Shown piece by piece: positions 9,721 to 20,268 of a DNA stretch of 64,000 nt. The notes beneath the pieces are model-generated. The model saw only the letters and a program-made list of their open reading frames with translations. It searched no databases and was not told where the DNA came from. The position numbers and the translations under genes are program-made. Origin of the DNA: Anopheles merus (Eukaryota > Arthropoda > Insecta > Diptera > Culicidae); contig NW_024427600.1 of the NCBI RefSeq assembly GCF_017562075.2, positions 186,001-250,000 of the forward strand, written 5' to 3'. Each line of letters opens with the position of its first letter. Within the stretch, counting starts at the first letter, position 1.

Positions 9721-10499
9721 ACACTATTTCCAACAATGTGGATGATGTAATTTGCAAACAAACCTAGGATGGGAATCCTCTTACGTATACTAATGTGACT
9801 TAAAATTGGCAAGAGGAGGGATGGGAAGTTTAGGTTGTGGTTTGGAACGATGGCTTCTATAGCTTGCATTAGTATGCTCCAAGCACTAGATACCCTTGAA
9901 CACAGGGCAAATCTGTGCTCCAGAGTCTCTATCCGGGAGCAGAATGAGCAGGCTGAGGAAGCACGATTCACCCTATCGAGCAGCAGTCCAAGAGGCACCT
10001 TATTGTGCACCAGCAAGTACAGCATCGACCGTTGATGTGATGATAGTTTGAAGCTGCTGACGTTTTTCCAGATCCATCGCTGTGGAAGGTGACTCCAAAG
10101 CCACTTTGGGGTCCGGAAGTCTGTCGATCATCATTTGCCGCAAACTTTTGGTCGTGATGGTAGGTACCGAAAGGTATGCGATCTGCTGGATTACCGTCCG
10201 AAGGCAAGGATATGATGTAGCAATGGAACCTAGGTTTGGGGGATTTCCAGCATAAGCAATGTGCTGAGCGCCGACTTTTAGGTATCGCTGCCCAGCAACG
10301 TACCGATTCACCAGCAACGCCGTTGCAGTTATCGCGGGAATGTGAAGATTGAGACCACCTCGTCTGCGTGGGAGGGCAAATTGCGTCCATTGGATTCGAA
10401 ATCCCCCAGACCCATCCCATAAGAAAGACCGCACCGTCCTAGATATTAAATCTATGTCTATTGACCGTGCACTACACACCGATGCAATGAACCAAAGTT

Positions 10500-11010
10500 T
10501 GGGCAGAAGGAAGAAAATAGGATAGGAAAATAATTTTTAAAATGCTTAAAAATAACAAAAGATCAAAATGAACAACTTAAGGTAGTTGTAATCTTACATC
10601 GTAAACGAAATGAGGAAATCAAAATTCATTACGGAGAAAATGAAACATTAGTGTAGGAATTATAGTATATAGAAAGCAAACACAGAGGTAATGAGAGAGA
10701 AAGATAGATATGAAGAGTATGAGAGAGTCAGAGAAATTCGGACCTGTATGAAGATGCACGACATGATGAGGAGAGATAATAAACAGCAGTTGAGTTAGAA
10801 TTGTCAGCTGGAAGTCATATACTGAGAGTGTTTTATGTGTTGATGTAGTCCGAAATGGTAATGCCCTTCTCCGGTCACTACAATGGCGCAGTTGAGTGGG
10901 AGATGAGTGATATTGTGAAGTTGTGTGTTGTGATATTATGTACGTTTCATTATAATAAAATAGATCGATTTTTGGTTTCAGTCAATACCGGTGAGTGGTT
11001 TGTGAATTTG
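10500..11010. other. Low-complexity AT- and GA-rich sequence
   Basis: AT-rich sequence, then a GAGAGA/GATAGATA-like stretch around 10690-10740. No coding or structural feature was recognised. Confidence 0.4.
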
Positions 11011-11013
11011 GAT

Positions 11014-11345
11014 TACCACGCATATTCCTTGAATCGAGGGATTGATGCCGATGGATCTAGTGTTGTGGCAAGTATAAGTGCAGGTGAAGCACATTTCTTA
11101 GCCGATAGCACTCCATCACAAATGAGCTTTATGCGCATAGAAGGACGCATATTCCTTTAATGAGATCGATGCAGATGATAGTGGTTGTAGCGCACATTCC
11201 TTGATGGAATCGATGCAATTATTAGCTCGAGTAGGCACATTCCTACGGGAATCGATGCAATCGGGATTTGGCACAATCATAACAAGATGTATGAGCATAG
11301 AAGGATGATGGATTCACGCACATTCCTTTAATGGTGCAGTGGATT
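11014..11345. repeat. Second short-repeat array, GCACATTCCTT..ATCGATGCA
   Basis: Five to six units recur at irregular 40-70-bp spacing: near 11019 (CGCATATTCCTTGAATCG), 11148, 11190 (CGCACATTCCTTGATGGAAT), 11235 and 11317. The core ATTCC..GGAAT is self-complementary with a 4-5-base loop, and most units continue into CGATGCA. It is copied in unit B at 29563-29893. Function unknown. Confidence 0.6.
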
Positions 11346-11561
11346 GCTTATAACAATAGCCGGCATCGCGAATAAATGAACACATTTTAACAGTCGTTTA
11401 AAGTTCATTTTGGTTTAACCGAGTTCATTTGTTGTTCATTCCTGTTAAAATTAACGATCGTCAAAACAGTTAACGACTGCTCGATATCGCATATAGGCAA
11501 ACACGGGGGAAAAAATCGAGCAGTATAATTAAACGACTGTTAATTTGCATCGCGTACGCTC

Positions 11562-11982
11562 TTGACAGTCGTCTTAGAACGTTTGACGTTTAACTGTTCG
11601 GCCGCACTTTCGTCGCGCTCTGTGATTTTTCAGTAAATTTCTTGTGTTTTCTGCGTCGCATCGCATTGTTGCCTATTCTACGGACTATTAAACTGCTTCA
11701 CATCATCGTTGCGTGTTGGCGAATTGTTTAGTTGCACCGCAACTGTGGTTTCCTGCTGTTTTTTCCTGCTCGGCTTAGCAGTGTTGTGCTGTGATTACGC
11801 GTGATTTCGCGATGGCGGCTATTTGCTTCTCGTGTGCTGAACCGCTAGAGGCCACCGGCTGCATCATCTGTTGTGCATATTGTGACGCTACGTTCCACCG
11901 CGGCTGTTGCAAATTGCCCCCCGAGCTGATTGACGCAGGATTGTCCAATGTCGACCTGCACTGGAGCTGCATTGGCTGCACT
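11562..11982 (+). mobile_element. CR1/Jockey-like element 5' end, second copy
   Basis: 5' UTR plus the first 57 codons (ATG at 11812) of the PHD-finger ORF1, identical to 30110-30531. The true 5' boundary is not certain; I place it near the TTGACAGTCGTC stretch. It is followed by the clipped antisense SINE (11983-12186). Confidence 0.65.
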
Positions 11983-12186
11983 TCTTCTTCTTCTTTGGCT
12001 CAACAACCGATGCCGGTCAAGGCCTGCCAACACACTTGTGGGGTTGGCTTTCAGTGACTTATTGATTTCCCCCCATAGCAGGATAGTCAGTCCTACGTAT
12101 GGCGGCACGGTCTATTTGGGGCTTGAACCCATGACGGGCATGTTGTTAAGTCGTACGAGTTGACGACTGTACCATGAGACCGGCTA
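11983..12186 (-). mobile_element. SINE copy, clipped at unit A/B junction
   Basis: Identical in layout to 265-468, with the left target duplication present and the right one absent. The end at GGCTA coincides with the tandem-duplication junction. Confidence 0.8.
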
Positions 12187-12488
12187 CGGGTTGTACACTA
12201 GAACGTGCGCCGGCTTAACCGTGCGCATGAATTTGACAGTTGATCAATCGTGGCGAACATTTTCTGTGATGGTAAGGTTAGCAAAAACATTTGCTGTGCA
12301 GCTATCTAGTGTCTAGTGATATTTTTTAACTTTATTTTGGATAAAAGACAATTGTTAAATCCATCGTTATTGATTCAAAAAATATTCCAGAAGTAATTAA
12401 TTGATTGGTTTAAGGAGAACCATGCTTGTAGAAAAAAACTTTTCCGTCGGCTGTTTCGAGTCGATCAAGCTTAAATTGGTATCATATA

Positions 12489-13058
12489 CTACTGTGTCCG
12501 AAAAAAAAGTGACTTGCGTTTTTACTTAATTTTTTTTTTGTAAGGCAAAATGAAGGTTGAAGGAATCCCCTTCCGATGCAATGCACCTCTTCCACCTCTT
12601 CTCCCACTCCTCGAATCAAGAGGAAAACGCGGATGCTGGGTTGTCCTTTAGTTCTGCCGTCGCTGCGGCTTCTATCTCCTCGTTAGTGTAAAAATAATGT
12701 CCCCGAAGCGGCCGTTTTAGTTTGTTGAACAGCCAGAAGTTGTCTGATGCCAAATCTGGCGAATATGACGGTTGCGGAACAATATCGGTGCCAGTTGTTG
12801 CGAAAAACTCAAAATGATGACCGTTTGGGAGCGCGCATAATCGTTGTGCAAAAACCAGCTGTCGTTTTCCACAAATCCGGCCGCTTTCACCGGATGGAGG
12901 ACCGCAAACGCCGCGTTGCGCTTAGATAGTACTCTTTGTTCATCGTTTGGCCATTCGAAAGAAATTACTTGTGAACCACCCCACGGTAATCAATGAATCC
13001 GTCAGCATCGCCTTGATTTACGACCGGCTTTGGCGCGACTTCTTGGGCCTCGGCTCGT
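12489..13058 (-). pseudogene. Mariner transposase remnant, unit B copy
   Basis: Second copy of the decayed mariner at 771-1340, with the same YSPDLA and RPLRGHYF motifs and the same disruptions. The disruptions therefore predate the duplication. Confidence 0.75.
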
Positions 13059-13307
13059 ACTATTTGTACTCATTTTTCTTCGACACAGATTCTTCCACAA
13101 AGGATTTTTATAACATTCGCATGTAGAGTGCAATAGCAGTGACAGAGAGGGACAAGCATATACAAGTAGGGAGAATAGGTTGGCAATTGTTATTGAACCA
13201 CCGCCGAAGAAGGGCGAATAATATAACACCGAACAAGAATTCTGCAATTGGCGCAGCCGGTACGATTTTTTTGTTGGCGGTGCGTAAAACGTGCAGATAA
13301 GAGATGA

Positions 13308-13498
13308 CGGAAAAGCGCGAGTCTGGAAAAGCCGTAGCGCGCAGCTTTTAATGAAAGAAAGGCAAAAGATGAGTTCGGTAAAATCCCGAATCTGACTAGG
13401 AAAAGAGAATGCGTGTTTGGTTTTAAATCGAGAAGAATGCAAATACGGTTGAAGACCGTAGTGCAATCCCAACATAATATTATTGATTATAAAAAAAA
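13308..13498. repeat. Hairpin-like repeat array segment 1, unit B copy
   Basis: Copy of 1590-1780. Confidence 0.6.
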
Positions 13499-13512
13499 AG
13501 ATGCGAGGCAAA

Positions 13513-14533
13513 TTCTATAATATAAGCCTCGCAAACGTTCACGGCCCTACCGAAGAGAAAGAGGAAGGGGAGAAGGATCTGTTTTACGGCCGCCTCGCTA
13601 GAAGCATAGATGCGTGCCGCATGACCTCATAATCATCCTGGGGGACTTCAACGCAAAAGTCGGTAGAAAGCCAATGTACTGCCAATACTCTGGCTGTTGC
13701 AGTCTGCTACTACCTTATCTACAACGATAATGGTAGTAGATTGGTCCAGTTCGTCGCAGCGAACAATCTGGTTGTAGGAAGTACCAAATTTGCGCGCAAG
13801 AAAATCCACAAGGTTACATGGGCGCACCCGGGTGGAGTGAATAACCAGATCGACCACGTGTTAATAAGCCGCCGACGACAGTCGAGTCTGATAACTGTGA
13901 GAACATATCGAGGAGCCAACATCGATTCCGATCACTACTTGGTTGGCTTAGTGATACGTTGCAGAATTGCCCGACCCCGTGCCAATGGGGGCGAAGAAAA
14001 ACGCAGCCTTGGCTCAACACAGACTCTCTCAGTGACATTACTGTCCAACAGGAATTCAAAGCCGCTTTAGACGAGTCTTTCCTACCAGAAAACAGATATG
14101 AAACTACGAGCGAGAGGTGGAACGCTCTAAAAACATTTTACCAAGCGATAGCAGGTAACCGAAACAACGTTGAACCTAAGGTAACCTGCTGTCACAACAA
14201 GGATGGAGATCTGTTTAGTAACCAGCCAGAGGTCCTCTCGCGATGGGCTCAGTACTTTGATGAATAACTCAACGACCAGTTTAACGAACAGCTAGAAGCG
14301 CCACAAGCAGATAGTGTCATGCTACTGTCACCTAGACGAAAAATAATATGGCACCCGGAACCGACAGAATCGCAAGAAATTAAGGTAGCAAGATGGCGTG
14401 GAGGCATCTGCCATTAAGGATGGGATAACGGACTGGCAGACGAAGGCGCGAGACCGTGAGCGGTTTCGGACACTCCTGAGGCAGCAGGAGCACCAAAGCG
14501 GTTGTAGTGCCGGATAAGTAAGTATAAAAATAA
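13513..14533 (+). pseudogene. RTE endonuclease fragment, unit B copy
   Basis: Copy of 1795-2815 with the same GDFNAKVGRK core, the same frameshifts and the same jump to the element's 3' end. Confidence 0.75.
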
Positions 14534-14713
14534 ATGCTAGTCTGGTTGGAAATCCGTAGCGCACAGTGTTTGATGAAAAACAAGACATCAAGAAGCATGC
14601 AAGTCCGGTTGAAGACCGCAGTGCATATCGAAATAGTTATAATGATTATAAAAAGAATGCGAGTCCAGTTGTAAAACCATAGCGCACAGTGTTTGTAAAC
14701 AAAGAGATGTCCA
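14533..14713. repeat. Hairpin-like repeat array segment 2, unit B copy
   Basis: Copy of 2815-2995. Confidence 0.6.
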
Positions 14714-14723
14714 ATAGTATAAT

Positions 14724-14987
14724 TGTTGCGAAAAGGTACTTAAAAGAAAATTTCGTAGATATTTCTTAGTGGCGAAAAATCACAAAATTAATTTCTTATT
14801 CTTCGAGTAACTGGCACGAAAAGAGGCCGGGAGTCCGTCCTCCGACCCCTATATCCTCTCACCACCTCCCGCCATCGCGATTCAATCGCGATGGAGTTTT
14901 CTCCTGTCGAGCAGTGGAACTCTACAACGGTTTCCTCTCTACATTTGGGTGTTCCCCAGAACCATAATAAACGCTGTTGTCACAACA
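14724..14987. mobile_element. Solo LTR, unit B copy
   Basis: Copy of 3006-3269, again flanked by ATAAT. One substitution is visible (GGAGTTTCCTCC versus GGAGTTTTCTCC). Confidence 0.75.
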
Positions 14988-15001
14988 ATAATTTTAAAAG
15001 A

Positions 15002-15102
15002 AGATGCCAGTCCGATTGAAAACCCGTAGCGCACAGTGTTTGATGAAAATGAAACATAAGACGAAACGCAAGTCCGGTTGAAGACCGCAGTGCAAATCAA
15101 AA
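15002..15102. repeat. Hairpin-like repeat array segment 3, unit B copy
   Basis: Copy of 3284-3384. Confidence 0.6.
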
Positions 15103-15104
15103 TA

Positions 15105-16137
15105 GGGTAAATGTACCAGTATTGGGCAGGTTTGTGCAGCAGTTTCACAAAAACTGCTCGTACACTTACAATTTTCATTATTTTTCGTGAAAGTGACGTT
15201 ACTTTGAACGATAAACTATTGTATTATGTTGTGCTATTTTTTATTTGCCGTTTGAAATGCATTTTCTAGCGATATTCATGAACTGTTTTTGTTCCTATTG
15301 CTGGCAGTTTGATCCTATGTTCGGCAGGCTGTACTCCTATTTTCGGCAACGCGAATACGGGTCGGTAAATATTTTAATTAATGCCAATAGGTAGACAAAC
15401 ATGTTTAAACAAAATTTACACTCTCTCTCTTTCCTAAGATTAGTGTTGAAAAGTACTTAAATTATTAATTTTATGTTGCCCATTTTGGTCATTTTGCTGG
15501 CAATTTTCACAGTCATTTTGGCGTGAGTTTCAAACAAAATAGGTATTGGAGAAATGAGACTACCTAACGGTGATAGAGTACGGCTCCGACTGACTCACGA
15601 AATTATTATTTTTCTCTCAAGTTATTGGAATAGTTACAGTGAAATTGGTGATATTTGATACAGGAAATATTGTTTTATGTTTCGACATACGCGTTGTAGT
15701 GTTCTGATCAAGTTATAAATGAATATTAAGCAAAATCAAAAATATGTTATTGTTTCAAGTTTCGGCAGGCGCCCACAGCAGTTATCTGTCTACAATCAAC
15801 ATTTTCAAACGGGCTAGAATAACTGCTGCAGCCATAGAATCTTTTATAAAAACCACACTTTCATCGTTTTAGTGCTCTGGTTTTCTTAATAATGAAACCT
15901 GCCGAACTATTCGCTGACAGCAAATCTGCCGAAACGTTTTGAACTCTGCACATTTTGTTTGATATTTTGAAAAATATGCAAGGAAATGTTGTGAAACTTC
16001 GTATACGAATAACAAATCAGCATATCTCTATTTAAAAAATATATGTTGAAACAATTTTCAACGCGTTTTTGCGTAATTACACTTTTTTTGTTTCCCTGCT
16101 GAAAACAGGTACACTGCCGTATACGGGTCAGTTACCC
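15105..16137. mobile_element. 1.03-kb TIR element, unit B copy
   Basis: Copy of 3387-4418 with TA on both sides. It differs by a lost T in a T-run, an extra CT in a CT-run and a few substitutions. Confidence 0.65.
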
Positions 16138-16158
16138 TAGTTCATAAAAGCATACATT

Positions 16159-16849
16159 CATAAAAGGAGATGTGAGTCCAGTCGAAAACCGTAGCGCACA
16201 GCAATCCGAAACAAATAAATTGCGAGTCTGGTTACAAATTCATAGCGCACAGTTTTTCCATAGTAAAAAGGCAAGTCCTAAAAATCGAAGTGCCGTATTA
16301 AAGTTAATCGGCCGTATCGGGGTGGTCGCTCGTCGAAGAACGTTCGTCGCTCATGAGTGGATAGGGTTGTACCACTAGATTGGGCAGAACAAAACCTAGA
16401 CGGGTTTCTAATTTTTGATGATAGAGGGCTATGAAATGAGTGAAAATGAGCGTCGCGGCAAACGTTCCCGGGAACGAACGAGCTCTCCGATACGGCCGAA
16501 TGTGAGTCTGGTGTGATTCTGTAGCACAAAAATGCAAGTCCGGAGAAATCCATAATGCCACATTGTAATAAGAATGTGAGTCCGGTATGATTCCATAGCA
16601 CAAAAGTCAAGTCCGAAAATTTTCGAAGCTTCATATTAAAATGAATCTGAGTCCGGTATGATTCCGTAGCACAAAAGGCAAGCCTGGAGAAATCCCGTAG
16701 TGCCATATTGTAATGAGAATGTGAGTTCAGCATGATTCGGTAGCACAAATCGCACGACCGATGAATTTGCCGCATTAAAACTAATGGTTCAGACTAACAA
16801 TATGGTTCCGTAGCATAGAAATCAAGTCAGAAGAATTTCGATGTACCAT
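16159..16849. repeat. Hairpin-like repeat array segment 4, unit B copy
   Basis: Copy of 4440-5130. Confidence 0.65.
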
Positions 16850-17068
16850 ATTAAAATAGAAAAATTGATACGATGTTGCATACGCTGACGACAAAAGTAG
16901 AGGAAAAGAAATTGAAAGGAAAGTATAGCATGTAAAAAGAGATTGATCTGGTCAGCAAAGTTGTCACATAAAAGGCAACATATATTCTATAGAATAATAA
17001 AAAGAATAAGCTGAAGGGTGGCTGGAAGCGCGAGAAGCTCAATGTGCGTGACATCTTGAATGTGATGA

Positions 17069-18324
17069 TGTGCACTTCAGGCCGCGGGGCCACGGGGCTT
17101 TCTCAAGCTGAGAAAACATTCTCAAGCACTCATTTAAATTTCTCAAGCACTCAAAATTTGTTCTCAGGCGCGAGCTCGTGGCCGTCGTCAATTTTTCTCA
17201 CTCTGAGAAACTGATAAAGCCACTCAAGCTTTATTTGGAGCTTTAAATAGAAAATAAGTTTTTGATCGCATGTTTTTTAAACTTTTTCAAACATTGAATT
17301 CATTTTCCAAAGTGATTACCGATAAACGAATAGCACAATTATTCATATTTCAGTTAGCCGATCGCTGCATCGTCAACTTTCTCAAAGATTCTCAAACCGA
17401 TTTTGTGCCGATTCGACAAACGTTGAGAACACAGGTTTCTCAAAAGCACTCATGAGTGCTTGAGAAAATGAGCGTTGATAATCCCCATGGCTCCGCGGCC
17501 TATGCAGGAAAAGACCACGGTCAGAAGAATGCGATTCCGGCTGTTATCTGAGGCCGCGGGGCCATGAGGTTTCTCAACGCTTATTTTCTCAAGCACTCAT
17601 GAATGCTTTTGAGAAACCTGTGTTCACAACGTTTGTCGAATCGGCACAAAATCGGTTTGAGAATCTTTGAGAAAGTTGACAATGCAGCGATCGGCTTACT
17701 GAAATACAGTAGAACGTTGATTATCCTGGGGCGGATAAATCGGCGGGCGGCTTAACCGTGCGCATAAATGTGACAGCTGATCAAACGTACAGCGAACATT
17801 TGCAGCGATAGTCAAGTGGGCAGCCAGTTTTTTGTGCAGCTTTGTAGTGTCTAGTGGTATTTTCGAAATTCATTTTTGTTGTTAAATCTATAGTTATAGA
17901 TTCAAATAATATTCTACTTGCGATTAATCGATTGATTTAAGATGAATTAATCATAAAACTAGTGAATTTTATAATTTTTATATGAATTTGACATTTCTTG
18001 GACCATTATCCGTGCAAATCGATTAACCGGTAACCGCCCGGTCCCGAGCTGCCCGGATAATCGACGTTCCACTGTATAAGCAATTGTGCTATTCGTTTTT
18101 CGATAATCACTTTGGAAAATGTATTCAATGTTTACAATTGAAAAAGCTTAAAAACATGCGATCAAAAACTTATTTTCTATTTAAAGCTCCAAATAAAACT
18201 TGTGTGGCTTTATCAGTTTCTCAGAGTGAGAACATGTTTTGAGTGCTTGAGAAACTTACATGAGTGCTTGAGAATGTTTTCTCAGCTTGAGAAAGCCCCG
18301 TGGCTTCGCGGCCTGAAGTGCACA
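17069..18324. repeat. 1.25-kb foldback, unit B copy
   Basis: Copy of 5350-6602. Near 17427 this copy has GAGAACACAGGTTTCTC where unit A has GAGAAACGTTTCTC. The unit B form matches the opposite arm (ACCTGTGTTC), so unit A has probably suffered a small change there. Confidence 0.75.
17707..18074 (+). mobile_element. Pogo-like MITE, unit B copy
   Basis: Copy of 5985-6352 with the same TIRs and TA flanks. Confidence 0.8.
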
Positions 18325-19275
18325 GAGAGATAGTTAAAGCAACAGAGATAAATACAATTAAAAAGAAAGAATAAAACAAGGGATTCCAAAACAACTTCAA
18401 TCAAACAATTATCAAAAACGAAAAGAAAGGAGAGACTATTTGTATTATGTGACAACAATTAATAGAATTAAAGCATTAAAGCAAATAAGATGTGGTGCTG
18501 ACTGATGATTATTGCAACATAGCTCTCTTGATGCAGAAAAAAAATACAAAATGAAAATCTTGTTAGAGCCGTTGGAAGCACCATACGTCTAAATAAAAAT
18601 TACTTAAAAGAAAGTAGTGTAATACGAACGAAAACTGGGCAATAATTCCTTCTGTTGAAAATAATAACATAAAATCGGTAGAATTGTTGGTCATGCAAAC
18701 ATAAACAAATACTATTTGTTTGTAAACCAAATGCTAAAACATTACGACAGAATTGAGACTCAACCGGATTGCACGTGATGATAGATCAACTTTAGAAGAC
18801 TTGATTATAAACTATGGAGCTATTGGAGAATGAAAAATAATGAAGTTGTTGATTTCATGAATCGTTATTGTGTTTAACCAACAAGGTACAGTATTTTAAG
18901 AATGCAGTTGCTATGGAGGTTTGTGGTAATAATAGAATATGTCAAAAATATTAGAGGGAATCATTGTTCTTACCATGCTTATGATACAACACCAAAATTG
19001 ATAATGGGTTATAAGTTCAAAAACATTGGCCCGAAGGGTTCACTCATTATAACAGCAAACCAGATAGATTGAGGTTTTTATAGTGTTAGTGTTAGTGACA
19101 ATATCAGCCTCGTGCATAATTTGACAGGCAAATGTTTTCACACATCGAGCTATCTTGCTCGATATAAATATCGACAGCTTGACCAATTCCAAATTCAACC
19201 CATCCCAGATGGAGCTAGGCAAACTGCTATGATAGCTGATGAAAGGACGACAAATTGACAATTTGACAGCTAAGG

Positions 19276-19689
19276 CAGCGGTCTAATCTTGTTGCGCGCA
19301 ACATTGTTGCTCGGAAACATATCGCTGAGGTGGTCTATGAATGTTGCTTGCAACATTTCGCTTTGACGTTGTTTAGCGTCAAAAAATTGCTAATTAACAG
19401 CTCAGAGTTTATTTTTTATCATTCACTTGTTGAATAACGTGTTGATAAAAACAAAATATACACCAAACAATGTATTATAAATGCTTAAAATCCAAATTTA
19501 GCGGATGTCAACAAAACGCACACTGCTGCTGTGTCATTTCATACACCCGATCATCATGACCAAGGTAAATAAAAAATGTTGCCAGACAAAAATCAAATTG
19601 GATTGAATTTGGCATGCAACAAAGTTGCGCTAGCTGTCAAAATCCATACATTTCGCCAGCAACAATGTTGCGAGCAACAAGATTAGACC
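19276..19689. mobile_element. TIR MITE, unit B copy, interrupted by BEL
   Basis: Copy of 7554-7971. The BEL retrotransposon begins at 19690, just after AGACC in the right terminal repeat. The remaining bases of the MITE, with the duplicated AGACC, are at 26512-26520. Confidence 0.75.
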
Positions 19690-20239
19690 TGTTGCGGCCG
19701 AGGGGCTCCGCCGGGCGAAGGTTCCGGCTCCTACGGCTACAACGGGGAATTCTCCAAGCCTTTCAGCTAGTGCTCCTCGCTGCCTCGGGAGTCTATGCAA
19801 CAGAAAGGGGGATCGTTCCTTGAGATTCGGATTATTTCGGATGTTATGAAATGAAGCTCTTAACACTTTGGCTTATCGTTCGAATCTGATTTGGCTCCAG
19901 CTTGAGCCGCCTTTATATACCAAAATTTTCACAATTTTTCTGCACGATACTAACCCAAAATTCTACGCCTTTCCTCCCACTCCCATTCCCGTTTGTCCCC
20001 AACTCCCATCGCGCTCCCGGTTTCCATTGTCACTCCCGGCGACATCTGTTCGCACCGGCGATTCCAGAAATTCCGCATCGATCAATCCATCGAGCAATCC
20101 TTTGTGTAGACGGTACCGGTGCTGCGCGTGCTGGTAGCGACGTTCATCGTGGGGGGTACGGCTGGCGTTTCGTGGAAATTCACCGATCTTGTGTCTTTCA
20201 TTTTTTATTTTTTATTCTGCATGCACTTCGCACGCAACA
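19690..20239 (-). repeat. BEL 3' LTR
   Basis: 550-bp copy of the 5' LTR. It is preceded on the minus strand by the purine-rich GTGGGGGAGAA (polypurine tract, 20240-20250). Confidence 0.9.
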
Positions 20240-20268
20240 TTCTCCCCCACGTAATTCACAGGTGGGGA

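Larger units (their letters stand above)
8391..9726. mobile_element. hAT-type transposon, non-autonomous, 1336 bp
   Basis: Flanking 8-bp direct repeats TTTCCAAC (8383-8390 and 9727-9734) are the classic hAT signature. Terminal inverted repeats start TAGTGTTGG. Both subterminal regions carry GGAACGGAAC repeats, one short block at the left (about 8419-8465) and a long one at the right (9427-9670), a layout seen in hAT transposase-binding regions. No transposase frame remains. A diverged antisense SINE sits inside at about 8690-8878. A poly-G run (about 8521-8537) differs between units. Confidence 0.8.
8337..10479 (-). pseudogene. L1/Tx1-like non-LTR retrotransposon, RT C-terminal end, split by a hAT
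   Basis: Minus-strand frames (10479-10000, then 10025 downward in another frame, then beyond the hAT from 8390 to a stop at 8337) encode the region after the RT domain. FLWDGSGG and LPRRRGGLNLHIP are typical of the post-RT connector. CSFCSRIETLEHRFALC is the C-terminal Cys-Cys-His-Cys finger (zf-RVT type). A frameshift lies near 10010. The hAT at 8391-9726 interrupts the tail; its 8-bp duplication lies inside the codon stretch HIVGN. The RT catalytic domain and endonuclease are missing, so this is a 5'-truncated dead copy. Confidence 0.7.
469..12186. repeat. Tandem segmental duplication, unit A
   Basis: The complete 11,718-bp unit is repeated directly as 12187-30735. The two copies align throughout with rare SNPs (for example in the stretch near 1380 versus 13098) and small indels in homopolymers, CT runs and near 5714/17432. 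Both junctions (468/469 and 12186/12187) have the same sequence, as expected for a head-to-tail tandem duplication. Contents are annotated below. The small number of differences suggests a fairly recent event, but I have not computed identity. Confidence 0.92.

Noticed and set aside
9345..10025. 226-codon frame encoding an F-R-S repeat protein
   Set aside because: It is a fusion of L1-like finger sequence with a translation of the GGAACG minisatellite of the hAT; the same occurs at 27893-28573.
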